Shown: piece by piece, positions 31,701 to 36,300 of the stretch
Numbering within the stretch: the first letter of the stretch is position 1
Layout: each line of letters opens with the position of its first letter
From: Prosthecobacter sp.
GTDB taxonomy: Bacteria; Verrucomicrobiota; Verrucomicrobiia; Verrucomicrobiales; Verrucomicrobiaceae
Length of the DNA: 46,573 bases
NCBI GenBank assembly: GCA_019186985.1
Contig: JABARQ010000040.1
Location: forward strand, 1 to 46,573
Direction: 5' to 3'
Position numbers and translations under genes: made by a program
Notes under the pieces: generated by a model
Database searches by the model: none
What the model was told of the DNA's origin: nothing
The model's input: only the letters and a program-made list of their open reading frames with translations

Positions 31701-31800
31701 CTCCCCCGATGGCTGGCTGCGCCAGGACGATCCTGCGCCGCAGGTGCTGACGCAGGAGAAGCTCCTGCCCGCCTTCCGCGCCTTCTTCCTGATGCCCTGA
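10717..31800 (+). CDS. Giant (7,027-residue) modular extracellular protein with GEVED, putative-Ig (He_PIG) and SdrD-B-like repeats
   Basis: A single uninterrupted 21-kb frame. Approximate layout by residue: signal peptide 1-35 (FSAFLLACAGTAAVQA); GEVED modules 1-2 (36-358); He_PIG 1 (359-447); GEVED 3 (448-612); SdrD-B-like 1 (613-758); propeller-like insert (759-1012); SdrD-B-like 2 (1013-1155); He_PIG 2-4 (1156-1418); GEVED 4-15 (1419-3375); He_PIG 5-15 (3376-4347); SdrD-B-like 3 (4348-4478); second propeller-like insert (4479-4790); GEVED 16 (4791-4965); He_PIG 16-30 (4966-6282); SdrD-B-like 4-5 (6284-6588); C-terminal domain (6589-7027). GEVED modules end in GEVEDY/GEVEDH and carry a calcium-loop-like WIDFNNNGVLTDAGEQ. 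The C-terminus contains DTDGDLLDQLLEYALDTNP and resembles the TIGR02597 family as I remember it. No LPXTG or PEP-CTERM anchor is seen. Probable role: surface adhesin, sheath or stalk component (inference). The start overlaps the PEP-CTERM gene by ATGA. Confidence 0.9.
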   Translation: MSVTNPVQADRPRRWLTRFSAFLLACAGTAAVQAQTLDFGDYNGFGNAASTVNSTLRIGATTDKESSATTNAAATGDDTTGSDDEDGVTVPATLTQGASASLVVNVTNSSSSTAYLNVWIDYNRNGVLTDSGEQIASNTTIAKGTSNSNRTINFTVPTGASPGVAGVRVRLSSTSTPGSASTSGNGEVEDYVTTILSRLDYGDNPLFASATQVANSAIRIGTNATDTEASNPAAGSANADDTTGTDDEDLTMPALTAGSTTTLAIPVAVTTGSLTSSTARLNVFADWNGDNDVLDTGETLTAQTVGASGTYNFSLSPPLGTPPGTKYLRIRITEGSTAPTFSGSSTLKGEVEDYAITVNCPTLSISPTTLPTPTTGLAYSQAMTASGGFGSYVFAVSGGSLPAGLSLDTSTGVISGTATSTSAAAFTLRATDSNGCTSTRSFSVTPAAPTTDFGDHSSLGSASSTFNSSLKIGATTDTEGVAATNAGATGDDTTGGDDEDGVTLPASVLVGASGSMTVNVTNNTGSTAYLNVWIDFNQDGDLTDGGEQVAANTTVSSGTSGSNRTVNFSVPAASVAGQAAVRVRLTSVSSPGPTGADGNGEVEDHVLNIVPGLTIGNMIWNDANENGIHDPEESGINNVLVELWTPGADNAIGGSSGNADTLVSSVTTSGGGLYSFTGLSPGYYFVKVPTVPLSRTSLVVDTADNGQDADNNGSQPAGSGTSAYSPVIQLALGAEPGSSGGGSTDNTIDFGFASNIGSPFACDNRFWIIQNDEISPGSDMWDTTLYYMGEGPTLVPTFVFSGYKLNGLAAYGGYLYCVDQNGNHLYRINSQGVLVDMGAIPGLPSPGADGQWSGATALTSGRMILNLYSFSPASTKLYTIDLTSASLVGSPVTVTNTGTGSAYSGNFGDIVWDPLTGKVYGYSTVDDNWLGLFEVNMTTGAATRVSSAVPGSWGSMIIDANGLTYGFGSAGASGDQDTLYVFNRTNGVLNGSITAVGVGPPVSNSDGAACPGAPPSMKLGNLVWNDVNNNGVKDTGEAGIDGVSLQLFMGGQNPQTDSPIATVTTSGGGLYSFNNLSPGQYLVHIPTPPSAYPLSSTSSDALDNGEDNDDNGAQASQGQPVSSPLIALAGGAEPVNDGDTDANSDLSIDFGFLACPAVSVSPSGSLTAATVGSVYSQTFTAGGGLSPYTWAVSSGTLPSGLSLSSAGVLSGTATSSSAFAFTLRATDARGCAGTRSYTMSPVCPVITITPATPAAGTVGSSYNQSLSAAGGTSPYSFAVTSGSLPSGLTLSSAGVISGTPTASNGGGVAVTVRATDTYGCQATQTISLKICPVVTLSPTSLPLPTVGIPYSTTVGGNGGATPYLFAVSSGSLPAGLSLNTSNGVISGTATATTASSFTIRATDANGCSGTRAYSLTPAPNTDFGDFSAFSSASNTTNGTLKIGATIDAEVSATTNSSATGDDSTGSDDEDGVTMPSSITAGAQVTVPVLVSNTSGADAFLNAWVDFNNNGSLGDGGEQVATNILVASGTSSATVNVTFNVPTGASVGSGRGARFRLTSAASPGFLGAGTMGEVEDYVVSIAAPTLDFGDYLAFGSASSTRNSTLRIGASVDAEGAATANEGANGDDTTGGDDEDGVTVPASITQGNGGSITVNVTNGTGATAYLNVWIDFNGNGVLTDSGEQVAINTSISSGTSNSNRTVSFTVPALVRTGPVGVRVRVTSTSSPGSVGQSGAGEVEDHLVNVVANTDFGDHPLFAGASSKANSTLRLGALVDAEGSSMTDADATGDDLDGSDDEDGAAVPATMTQGAPASFNVTVTNGSGSTAYLNAWIDFNRNGVLTDSGEQIAVNTTVNTGTTNGSRSLSFNVPAGASLGEAGVRIRLTSVSSPGPDGLDGNGEVEDYLTTVVAPLTDFGDDVDFADASSLANSSLRLGALVDVEGAATKNAAASGDDSIGVDDEDSVFFPPLTAGQPVVMPVAVTNLTGSTAYLNAWIDFNNNGVLTDSGEQVVANVAVPAGTDGEVEVSFNVPTNAVTAAASVGARFRLTSTSSPGSTGASGSGEVEDHQVVILAPLTDFGDHSGYANVSNTASTNLRLGASVDTEYAATRNATATGDDVTGVDDEDGVTIPAMTAGGPGSMTVNVTNTSGVIGYLNAWVDFNNNGSFADSGEQVMINGGISNGTLSSNVNISFTVPPAAVTETPVGVRVRITSDISPGIAGAGGVGEVEDHTVTIATPTTDFGDFLGFADASSLRNSSLKLGATTDTEYLSTRNNSAAGDDATGADDEDAVTVPALTAGAPAAIPVVVTNTSGTTAYLNAWIDYNNNGVLTDAGEQIATDVPVSTGTSGVTQNLNFNVSAISLTGVSLGARFRLTSIPGPGPTGASGNGEVEDYIVNVLAPTTDYGDFNGFANASQGANPALRLGELIDTEYNPTRNANANGDDNVGIDDEDAVTLPAMTAGQTVTIPVVITNATGATGYLNVWFDYNNNGILTDAGEQIATNLAVPTGTTGGTVNVIATVPPTAVTGTPVGIRFRLSAPSGLGPTGTNDLAGEIEDYVVTIAAPTTDFGDFLGFADASSTRNSSLKIGATTDTEYLSTRNATASGDDATGGDDEDGVTLPALTAGRTATIPVVVTNTTGSTAYLNAWIDYNNNGLLTDAGEQVATNVAVTGSLSGATQNLNITVPASAVTGVFIGARFRLTSTSSPGATGASGSGEVEDYIVSLIAPATDFGDYSSFASASNATSNALRLGALIDNEGVAATNATATGDDTTGSDDEDGVTPPVMIAGQTLTLPVVVTNTTGANAYLNVWIDFNNNGVLSDAGEQVVSNQTIGTGNSNLTVNPSISIPAAAPTGVPLGMRVRLTAVSTPGAAGELSSLGEVEDYLVTLQEPTADYGDFLSFGDASSLRNGSLRIGATTDTEYLSTRNATATGDDATGGDDEDGVTMPALTAGAPATIPVVVTNTTASTAYLNAWIDFNNNGVLTDAGEQVATNVAVEAGTSDAVQNLGITVPPSALTGISLGVRFRLTTTLSPGSTGASGQGEVEDYVVNIALPPLDYGDHSSLPDASSTASSALRLGASVDTEYTATLTALATGDDGTGSDDEDGVGVLTMTAGAPATIPVVVTNTTASTAYLNAWIDFNNNGTATDPGEQVATDVDIATGTSGGTRNLSFTVPATAVTGANLAIRFRLTSVSSPGISGNVGVGEVEDYVTTIAVPTTDFGDWNGAGDASSIASSNLRMGALADTEYVSTRNAGATGDDITASDDEDGVTLAAGYNLGASSSLTVVTTNLTGATGYLNAWVDWNGNGVFTDAGEQIATNRLIASGTSASTQNINFTVPSAAIPGGRGARFRLTSVQNPTPLGAVGMGEVEDYLVNIYCPTVTVTPASLTTPVVGAAYSATFTASGGIAPHVFTVSSGSLPAGLSLNSSTGVLSGTPTSSASQTFTISASDLNSCLGTRSYTLAPSCPTISITPATAAQGTVGTVYSQTLGASGGTAPYGSWTLTSGTLPTGLSLNPSTGVISGTPSATASPAVSVTVRVTDAYGCQGTQVVAVQVCPVITVSPTSLAAPMVGAVYSATVGASGGTAPYSFTVSSGSLPAWATLNSATGVISGTPASAAAASFTVRATDANGCSATRAHTLSPVCPAMAITPVTPPAGIVGAAYSQTMSVTGGTGPHTWTLASGTLPAGLSLSSGGVVSGTPTASNGAGVSVTLRATDIYGCARDQAVSFRACPVISLSPAGLTTPTVGTAYSQAVAADGGTAPYSYSIASGALPGWATLNAGTGVISGTPNSTTTASFTVRATDANGCTGTQAYSITPVCPTVTLSPASLANGTVGASYNQTLSGSGGTAPYTYAVGSGSLPAWATLNTSTGAISGTPSSTAAASFTLVVTDTYGCQGTRSCTITPVCPAITVSPTSAANSTLGLAYSQTLSAAGGTAPHAWSTVGGTWPAGLSLSSDGVISGIPTAANGAGISVTVRAVDAYGCSKDQDISIKVCPVIALSPSSLAAPTVGSAYNATVSGGNGTAPYTYAVASGSLPAGLTLSTGTGVISGMPTSASGTSFTLRVTDANGCIGTRSYTLTPVCPTVSITPTSAANGTLGVAYSQALSASGGTAPYTGWTVTSGTLPAGLSLGSSSGVISGTPTASNGAGVSVTVRATDTFGCQGSQVLSIKICPVITVSPTTMSTATVGTAYSQTFTSGGGSGGYTYSVSSGSLPAWATLTSGGVLSGTPNSGASATFTIRSTDSNGCTGTRSYTLTPVCPAITVSPSSLPYGIVGSSYSQTISATGGISPYSFTVSAGTLPPGLTLSTTGALSGTPTTAGTYAFTLRATDTRSCSGSRSYSMVVHAASNIGNLVWNDLNNNGVKDTGEAGIDGITVTLWYDSNSDGDFVDAGESSYATAITSGGGVYQFTSVPAGRYKVVIANPPPATPWASRDVDLNDNQQDNDSNGYQRPIGGPVSSPTFDIALGESDNTLDIGLVPPATADERMVMYLADLNLDIIHKFVGSGSTGIEIPGAWGGTPWVRSYANDSSHGITNPHGVWFNGQSIYVGGQRNGVSGTYRYNLQGQLQGTSTSTYRLTHVTLGDYIYYPRDSYVSVNSLTTGSELGRVNLTGTNAVTWGISVGADGFLYVADNYQSSTFPNGTSTRGSGKVFRVDPKPSTFTSPATRSYSAIITGLNDLTGIDVDNSGNIYTAEVAIFDNPPTESASTLRKFSPQGALLATYQEPTPLNNAAVEDAWGLRWNPVDNKIYVATRYGDCVARLRADTLAYDGAFIEYVPSSYGKTLSLQIESASLDLGDLPDTNSSTGALNYQTAQENGGPTHVINSTLRLGDLIDGEHAASPANNALGDDNDNRDDEDSIATMPAFVKGQTITLPVKAYNQSGTTAYLVTMFDWNMDGDFLDGGERIQTSVPTGTDAEVNVSVPVPTTALTSMNLGMRLRLSTTSGLTANGAAGNGEVEDYIINVVCPVITLSPATLDTPVVGTAYSNSVTAAGGSPSYTYAVSSGTLPAGLTLSSAGVISGTPTGTASATFTVRATDVGGCIGTQSYTLAPVCPTITLSPAGLATPVTGTAYSATVNASGGTASYTYAITSGSLPGGLSMNSAGVISGTPNSTAAASFTIRATDAYGCTATRSYSLTPSCPVISISPTSAANGTLGLAYSQTLSAGGGLAPYGSWTINSGALPAGLSLNAGTGVISGTPTAIASPATSLTVRVTDAAGCTGLQSISIKICPVVTLSSSLTTPTVGASYSTTVGVSGGTAPYTLAVTSGSLPAWASFNTSTGVISGTPTSTASASFTLRATDANGCSGTRSYTLTPACPTIFPVPSALPAATVGTAYSQTLAPAGGTAPYSAFTITSGTLPTGLSLTSAGVLSGTPTASNGAGTTVTIRVTDAYGCQGSQAVTVKVCPVITVSPSSLSNGTVGANYSATVSASGGASPYTYAVSSGSLPSWASLSASTGAITGTPNSNVSASFTLRATDANGCTGTRSYTLTPVCPSLTISNASLPPGSVGVAYSQTLSVTGGTGPYTWALSSGTLPDGLGLSGGGILSGTPTTGNGSGVSLTFRATDSYGCQVTKTLTLKICAAIALAPVTLPDGVTGSPYSQTVTASNGTSPYVYAIASGTLPAGLTLNSSTGVLSGTPTANVSANITVSATDSVGCVGTRSYTLSIGCPSMDISPAALSAGLVGSAYSQTMTASGGTGPYTWTVSSGTLPAGLGLSSAGVISGTPTTSNGTGVSVTLRALDSTGCAVTRDINFQVCPVITVNPTTSSAPVVGTAYSQIFSGSGGTAPYVFDVSSGSLPAWATLNSSTGELSGLPVNTTAASFTIRATDANGCSATRSYSVTPACPAITLAPASLAAGTVGSAYSQTLSASGGTGPYSGWTVTSGTLPAGLTLNSGTGLLSGTPTTSNGAGVSITVRVNDSYGCQGSRTYTIRICPVISLTPASLSAATVGTAYSQTVAGGGGAAPYTFTVSSGSLPAWATLNGSTGAITGTPTSTTGAVFSIRATDANGCSGTRAYSITPSCPAITVSPANLAMGSAGSAYSQTLAAGGGTAPYTWTTLSGTWPAGLSLSSAGVVSGMPTSANGSGVSVTVRATDAYGCIRDQSVSLMICPAITLSPTSLTAPVVGTAYTAAASADGGTSPYTFAVASGSLPAWASLNPATGEITGLPTSSTSASFTIRATDSNGCIGTRAYTLTPLCPSISITPTTFSGYLATPLSQTLIATGGTSGYTWSIASGSLPAGLSLSSGGVVSGTPSVGGTSSVTVRVTDAYGCQSTQAVSIQIRSLTLGDVVWQDNNNNGLLDPGEPGVAGAVVQLMNPGDDNAIGGTGSAADVQVGALVTTGADGRYSFNSLSPGSYYLRVIPPNGFHNTSGTPSSADDDIDNNNDGNQPGGPGTPLFSPVITLAQGTESVLDGDADTDTNNTVDFGLWASLSVGNFVFLDIDGDGRRNSGESLPYVYIQLYREGDTPGVDPPYTVSSAGCGCKGRYIIENIDPGRYFIYVPPSQFTPGMPLEGLLPMNSVVAGDDDVGQDLLFNDNPSVNGARTAVFTLTPGQAPVGAQESGEEGSIDDDNDSNIDLTKDLGFVSPSGSGFALAERDRRNFDEDLTLAAEDNAVAAATPEPAAESTAVTTFASWSETHPDTDGDLLDQLLEYALDTNPADGRSGAGVFGIEATALGTADVFFSRPANGRPDIRHELQMSLDGQVWGTLETAPALSIGADGRQIVRYAGVDAATVGPRAFFRLKVMLDANLDGVAEAVSLSQVVMFSRETFPVGQRTFSMPLVKPELFAGAVTLENGAVVLPVAVTLHRGVAYHLEDLATGRTYEVDEAASTGSRLVLEGVMPAVMARAALRPHHMLSSLFGTDILAAGTEETADRVLTFDPAANAFTSTWLAVDGWSDDFIIGRQTGLMVHVRNSEVTLLLTGQAALKPQLAPSSGTRLIGSASGLAESPHSLGLSSANGFRANADPAEATRLRLWKPDADAAQTGYDSLHLSPDGWLRQDDPAPQVLTQEKLLPAFRAFFLMP
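14184..14970 (+). repeat. Three He_PIG (putative Ig) modules
   Basis: Three modules of about 88 residues start with CP(A/V)(V/I)(S/T), run through VGS.Y or VGI.Y, an SSGTLPSGLSLSSAGVLSGT-type segment and an ATD.(R/Y/N)GC motif. They sit between the second SdrD-B-like module and the long GEVED array. A single further copy lies at 11791-12057. Confidence 0.8.
14974..20841 (+). repeat. Twelve tandem GEVED modules (about 489 bp each)
   Basis: Within the giant gene, twelve consecutive modules of about 163 residues each begin with a (T)DFGD or (L)DYGD motif and end in GEVEDY or GEVEDH. Each contains an acidic GDD..G.DDED segment, a VTN..G.TAYLNAWIDFNNNG strand-loop and a FRLTS..SPG strand. Modules 9, 11 and 13 share RNSSL or RNGSL followed by TDTEYLSTRN and are clearly close copies. 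Four further GEVED modules lie outside this array: two near the start of the gene, one at about 12058-12552 and one at about 25087-25611. Confidence 0.85.
19561..20120 (+). repeat. Near-identical direct repeat inside GEVED modules 13 and 14
   Basis: Bases 19561-19631 recur without a mismatch at 20050-20120, exactly 489 bases (one module) downstream. Identity continues after one T/C difference for 17 more bases. The neighbouring parts of the two modules are much more diverged, so this 90-base block is the product of recent gene conversion or unequal recombination. Confidence 0.85.
20842..23757 (+). repeat. Eleven tandem He_PIG modules
   Basis: Eleven modules of about 265 bp. Each opens with a CP dipeptide and contains a second cysteine in DANGC or DAYGC, giving two cysteines per module. 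Most alternate between a form ending GCxGTRxYxLTP and a form with SNGAGVSVTVRATD followed by GCQGxQxxSIK. Confidence 0.85.
25612..29565 (+). repeat. Fifteen tandem He_PIG modules
   Basis: Fifteen modules of about 264 bp with the same two-cysteine pattern and the same alternation of two subtypes as the preceding array, which is separated from it by an SdrD-B-like module, a propeller-like insert and one GEVED module. Module 8 opens with CAAIAL in place of CP. The last module runs directly into the fourth SdrD-B-like module at RSLTLGDVVWQDNNNNG. Confidence 0.85.
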
Positions 31801-31901
31801 GCCACGGCCTCCGGGACCGGCGGGCGGACCTTTTTTCCACCGCTTTCGGAAGGCGCGCGCCAGTCCTGCGTTTTCTCCGCCCTGCCACGCTTTTTGTTGC
31901 C

Positions 31902-33068
31902 ATGAAACACGCCCTCCTGCTGCTCACCGCCGCCTCCCTTGCCTCCAACCTCCATGCCGCCGGCGGCTTCTACGGCGATGCGCCGGACGCCACCCATCCC
32001 TGGGCCATCCACGACATGAACCGCCCCCAGCCTCCGCGCGTGGAGCCCGGCACCTTCAGTTCCCAGGACAAGCCCGGCACGCCGCCCTCCGACGCCATCG
32101 TGCTGTTTTCCGGCCGGCCTGAGGAGATTGAAAAATGGCAGTCCGACAAACCCACCGGCGAACCGACGAAATGGGAGGTGAAGGACGGTGCCCTGCAGTG
32201 CGTGCCCGGCAGCGGCTACATCCGCACCCGTGAGGAGTTCGCCGACTGCCAGCTCCACATCGAATGGGCCGCCCCCTCCAAGGTCGAGGGAGACAGCCAG
32301 GGCCGCGGCAACAGCGGTGTCTTCCTCATGGGCCAGGTCGAGGTGCAGGTGCTCGACAACTACAACAACCCCACCTACGCCGACGGCTTCGCCTCCTCCA
32401 TCTACGGCATCAACCCGCCCATGGCGAACGCGCTTCGTGCTCCGGGTGAATGGCAGGTCTATGACATCGTCTTCCGCCGCCCCATCTTCAAGGACGGCCA
32501 GGAGCTGGACCCCGGTTACATCACCGTCTTCGTCAACGGCGTCTGCGTGCAGGACCACACCCGCCTCGAAGGCGGCGGCGGTCACATGAAGCGCTCCACG
32601 CCCCGTCCGTTCCCGGAGAAAGGCCCGCTCAAGCTCCAGGATCACGGCAATCCCGTCCGCTACCGCAACATCTGGTACCGCCCGCTGCCGAAGCGCGCCA
32701 TCGAAGGCGGCGACACCAGCCTCATGAGCGAGCAGGCCACCGCCGCCAAACGCGCCGGGATCGCCAAGGAGCTTCGCTCAGATGCCGCCAGGCTCGAAGG
32801 CGACGCCCGCATGTACCGCCTTCTCGAATCTCTTTGTTACGCCGACGACGCCCAGGCCCGTGCCGAAGGTGAAAAGCTCGCCGCCAGCTTTGCCCAGGCC
32901 GTCCAGGCCACGCCCGCCGACAAGCTGGAATCGAGGAAGAACGAAGTCCTGCAGTTTCAAAAGGCCATGGGCTACCTCGCCAAGTTCAAGCTCCTGCCCG
33001 CCGACTTTGTCCCCAAGCAGCAGATGGACGCCCTCGTGAAGCAGCAGGGCTGGGACAAGAAGAAGTGA
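31902..33068 (+). CDS. Secreted DUF1080 / 3-keto-disaccharide hydrolase domain protein
   Basis: 388 residues. A signal peptide (MKHALLLLTAASLASNLHAA) leads into a DUF1080 domain with landmark stretches: DAIVLFSGRPEEIEKWQSD, KWEVKDGALQCVPGSGYIRT, FADCQLHIEWAAPSKVEG, GNSGVFLMGQVEVQVLDNY, and a final KLQDHGNPVRYRNIWYRPL. The family (PF06439) has a concanavalin-like beta-sandwich and is abundant in Verrucomicrobiota and Planctomycetota; some members hydrolyse 3-keto-glycosides. A C-terminal helical tail (about 275-388) with many Ala, Glu and Lys residues follows the domain. It starts about 100 bases after the giant gene on the same strand; separate transcription cannot be excluded. The likely role is polysaccharide or glycoside breakdown outside the cytoplasm. 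Confidence 0.88.
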   Translation: MKHALLLLTAASLASNLHAAGGFYGDAPDATHPWAIHDMNRPQPPRVEPGTFSSQDKPGTPPSDAIVLFSGRPEEIEKWQSDKPTGEPTKWEVKDGALQCVPGSGYIRTREEFADCQLHIEWAAPSKVEGDSQGRGNSGVFLMGQVEVQVLDNYNNPTYADGFASSIYGINPPMANALRAPGEWQVYDIVFRRPIFKDGQELDPGYITVFVNGVCVQDHTRLEGGGGHMKRSTPRPFPEKGPLKLQDHGNPVRYRNIWYRPLPKRAIEGGDTSLMSEQATAAKRAGIAKELRSDAARLEGDARMYRLLESLCYADDAQARAEGEKLAASFAQAVQATPADKLESRKNEVLQFQKAMGYLAKFKLLPADFVPKQQMDALVKQQGWDKKK

Positions 33069-33199
33069 GGCGTTTTCACCCAGGTTCAATCTGCGGCATG
33101 TGACCCAGGGAGGCAGAGTCGTGGCTGTCATGGAGTCGTCGAATCTTCGCCAATGATGAGCAGATGAGTGTGACAGGCTTCTTCCCGCGCTAAGCCGCC

Positions 33200-33320
33200 T
33201 TACCTCTCTGGCAGCTTGCCGGGCTTCAGGCCGTCGCGCAGGATTTCGAGGCCGCAGAGGAGGGGTTCTCCCTGCTCGGCGGTAAAGCGCAGATTGAGGG
33301 TGCCGTCGGTGACGGGGATG
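33200..33320 (-). pseudogene. Remnant of the 3' end of a PQQ-like propeller gene (paralogue of 43565-46255)
   Basis: These 121 bases align without gaps to 43565-43685, the last 40 codons plus stop of the large minus-strand gene at the other side of the Rhs island, with about 11 mismatches. Both encode IPVTDGTLNLRFTAEQGEP followed by LLCGLEILRDGLKPG, then KLPER here and ELPKK there. The five differences before the last few codons are all synonymous, so this copy descends from a coding sequence that was under selection. Upstream (beyond 33320) the similarity stops abruptly and no start or rest of the gene is present. The remaining sequence at 33069-33199 and 33321-33390 shows nothing recognisable. 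Confidence 0.8.
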
Positions 33321-33390
33321 TCAGCAGCCAGGTTTTGTCGGTAGTTCTTCCGACTTATCAGGCATCTGACTTCGGCCATGATGAGGTTTG

Positions 33391-36300
33391 ATGAACAAGC
33401 ATCCATCCGCGTTAGCTCCTTTCCGCAGTCGCTTGGCTGCCTTCATGCAATTGACCGCCAGCGTTTGCATGATCCTGCAACCGGTCCCGCTCCGCTCGAC
33501 ATGGCTGGACACCAATGCAGATGGAACGGCCGACACCTGGCACAACGAGATGACGGGAAGCGCGCGCAACCTCGTCTCCCTGGATTCGGAAAGCACCGAC
33601 ATTGATGGTGATAACGCCACCAATGAGGAAGAGCGCAATTACGGCTCGGATCCCTTTGTCTTCGACACGGATGGCGATGGTCTTTCTGATGGGGACGAAA
33701 TCCACCTGGCCATCCAGCAGCGGGGCAAAAACTACAGCCTGACCGCCTGGGACAGCGATGGCAACGGCACCAGTGACTTCGACGACCTGCATGATTGTGT
33801 CACCGTCACCTACCTGGGAGGCAATCTCCCTGGCTTTCCCCATGCCAGCTATTCAGACTACGACGGTGATGGGATCAAAAACCCCTTTGACTCTCACCCA
33901 CTCGACCCAACCAACAATGATGAGGACCTGGACGGCATTCCCAATGAAAACGACCCTGCCCCCAATGACCGTCTCAACGTCAGCACTGCCAACTGCCGTG
34001 AATGGGCATCCGACGCACTGGGAGACATTGATGGTGATGGCATCCTGAACTTTTGGGACTCGACGCCTGACGATGCCGTCAACCCTGTCGCCCCGGTGGA
34101 TCAGGATGCCGATGATGATGGCATTGCCGACAGCCTGGACCCGGCTCCTTTGGATGCAATGAACCGCAGCACCGTGAACTGGATCAGCTGGTACTCCGAT
34201 GCGCTGGGCGACATTGACGGGGACACTTTTCTCAACTTTGCAGATCCCGACCCTTACCAGCCACCTCCCGCCAAAGATGACGATCAAGATGGGCTCAACG
34301 CGGAAGAAGAGGTCGCCTGGGGCACCAGTGATCATGATCCCGACAGCGATCATGACGGGCTGACGGATCATGAGGAGGTTCATATTTATGGCACCATTCC
34401 AACCAACAGTCATCATCTCAGCCAGCTGGCTGGCATGGGCGACTTGTACAACGACTGGGAGCTGGTGGATCAGTCGGACCAGGATGGGGACTTGCTTCCG
34501 GACCGTGTGGAGATTCACTACGCGCATTATGGGCTCAATCCCGCAGACCCTCTGGACGCCCTCCGTGACATTGATCAAAACGGTCTAAGCAACCTGACGC
34601 AGTATCAAATGGGCGTCGCCCTTGATTCGGACATGAAACGTTATGACACGGATGGGGACGGCATGTCCGATGTCTTTGAAGATCATCACCATCTCAACAA
34701 GCATGACTTTGCCGATGCCGTCGAGGACCCTGACCAGGATGGTGTGCTCAATTATGAGGAAAAGGCCCTGGTTCTTGATCCCCGGATGTCCGACACGCTG
34801 GGGCAGGGAGGAGCGCTTGGAGATCTGTTTCAGCTCATGCTGAGCCTCTGCTATCCTGCAGGTGGTGAGCCGGTGGATCAGGACCATGATCAGAACGGCA
34901 TTCCTGACTGGGCGGACGGGCTGCTTTCCGACAATCAGCCGTCACAGAACGCCTTTTTCTTTAAAAGGCAAGAGCCGGGCGACCTGGACGGGGACGGCAT
35001 GCCGGACCTGTGGGAATACCGCTATGGACGATGGAAGTTCAGCAACGGACTCGACCTGCGCACCAACGATTCTCACCTGAACAATGATGGCGATGCCTGG
35101 GACAACATTCAGGAACATGAAACCTGGCGCAATCCCTTGATCTCGGAAGGCCATCCGTCGGCCCCGGGCAGCTGGCTGCTTGCAACGGACCCATATCTCA
35201 ACCCGGCAAGTCCGCCCCCCATCCGGCTTCGCGACGTTGCTCCCTTGCCGACCTCCACATCGGGAAGATTCAGCTTTGTCGAAGCAAGCAGTCCTGATGG
35301 AGGGGATGCTGGTTCCAATGAAGTCATCTGGGAAGTTGCCTCCTATGACCAGAGTCAGAAGAAGTTTTTTGAGGGTGAATCTGCAGTGAGCAGGATGAGA
35401 GGGCTGTTTGGGCCGGGATCATTTGTCAGGGTTGAGTCGGATGACCTCTATGACTTCTGCCGTCCCGCATCTCCCATCGAAGGGGTGAATTTTTCAGACC
35501 CTGATGAGGTGATCAAATGCGACTGCCATCACGGTGAATCCAATTTTTTTGACGCCGTGAATCGTCGTAATCGCTGTTTTTGGGACAGCCCCTCGGATGA
35601 AGTCGGGCCGCCCGGTTATCCCGGCTGGAGTTGGTGCACCAATGAAGACCTGGGCTTGTATAACGGAATCGTCTACTACTATTCGCCGAGCAACCTGCCC
35701 TGCAGCGTCTTTCAAAGCAATTATTTCACGGGCTGGGCAGGTATTCGAATCCGCACTGAGGCACCTGCTGAGAGCGATATTGTTAAAACGATCACTGTCA
35801 GAAGCGAAAGCCCGGAAGAGGGCTACAACGAATTCAGCTGTGAATTGATCATTTACCAAGGGGACACGATGTCCGATGTGCTGGACATGGGTTTTTTCCG
35901 CAGCGCCGAATCCGGTGGCTGGCTGGAAATGGAGGCGGATGATGACTCCTCTCCTGAAGGCGAACCGGCGTCCTTGTCCGTGAACGATGCCGCAGGACCG
36001 AGATATCGAAAAGTCGGCCTCAACGGCATCCCCATCCCTGATGCAAAACCTCAGGTTCAAAATGAGAACGGTGAAGAGGATGAGGAAACCTACATCGACG
36101 CCTTTTCTGCGCAGCTTAGACATGCGGTGACCGATGTGTATGCCGCCGATGCTGCCTGTCTTCTGCCCTTGATGGTCCGGCGGGATGTCATGTCAGACGC
36201 CTGGAACGACCGTCATGGCCTGAGACCCTCCGAACGCCCCTGCCAGCCGTTCGGTCCAGGCTGGAGCAGCAACCTGGGGGCTCACATCAAATTCAGCCTC

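Noticed and set aside
31801..31901. Terminator after the giant gene
   Set aside because: A T-run (TTTTTT near 31830) follows GC-rich sequence, but no convincing stem could be paired immediately before it.
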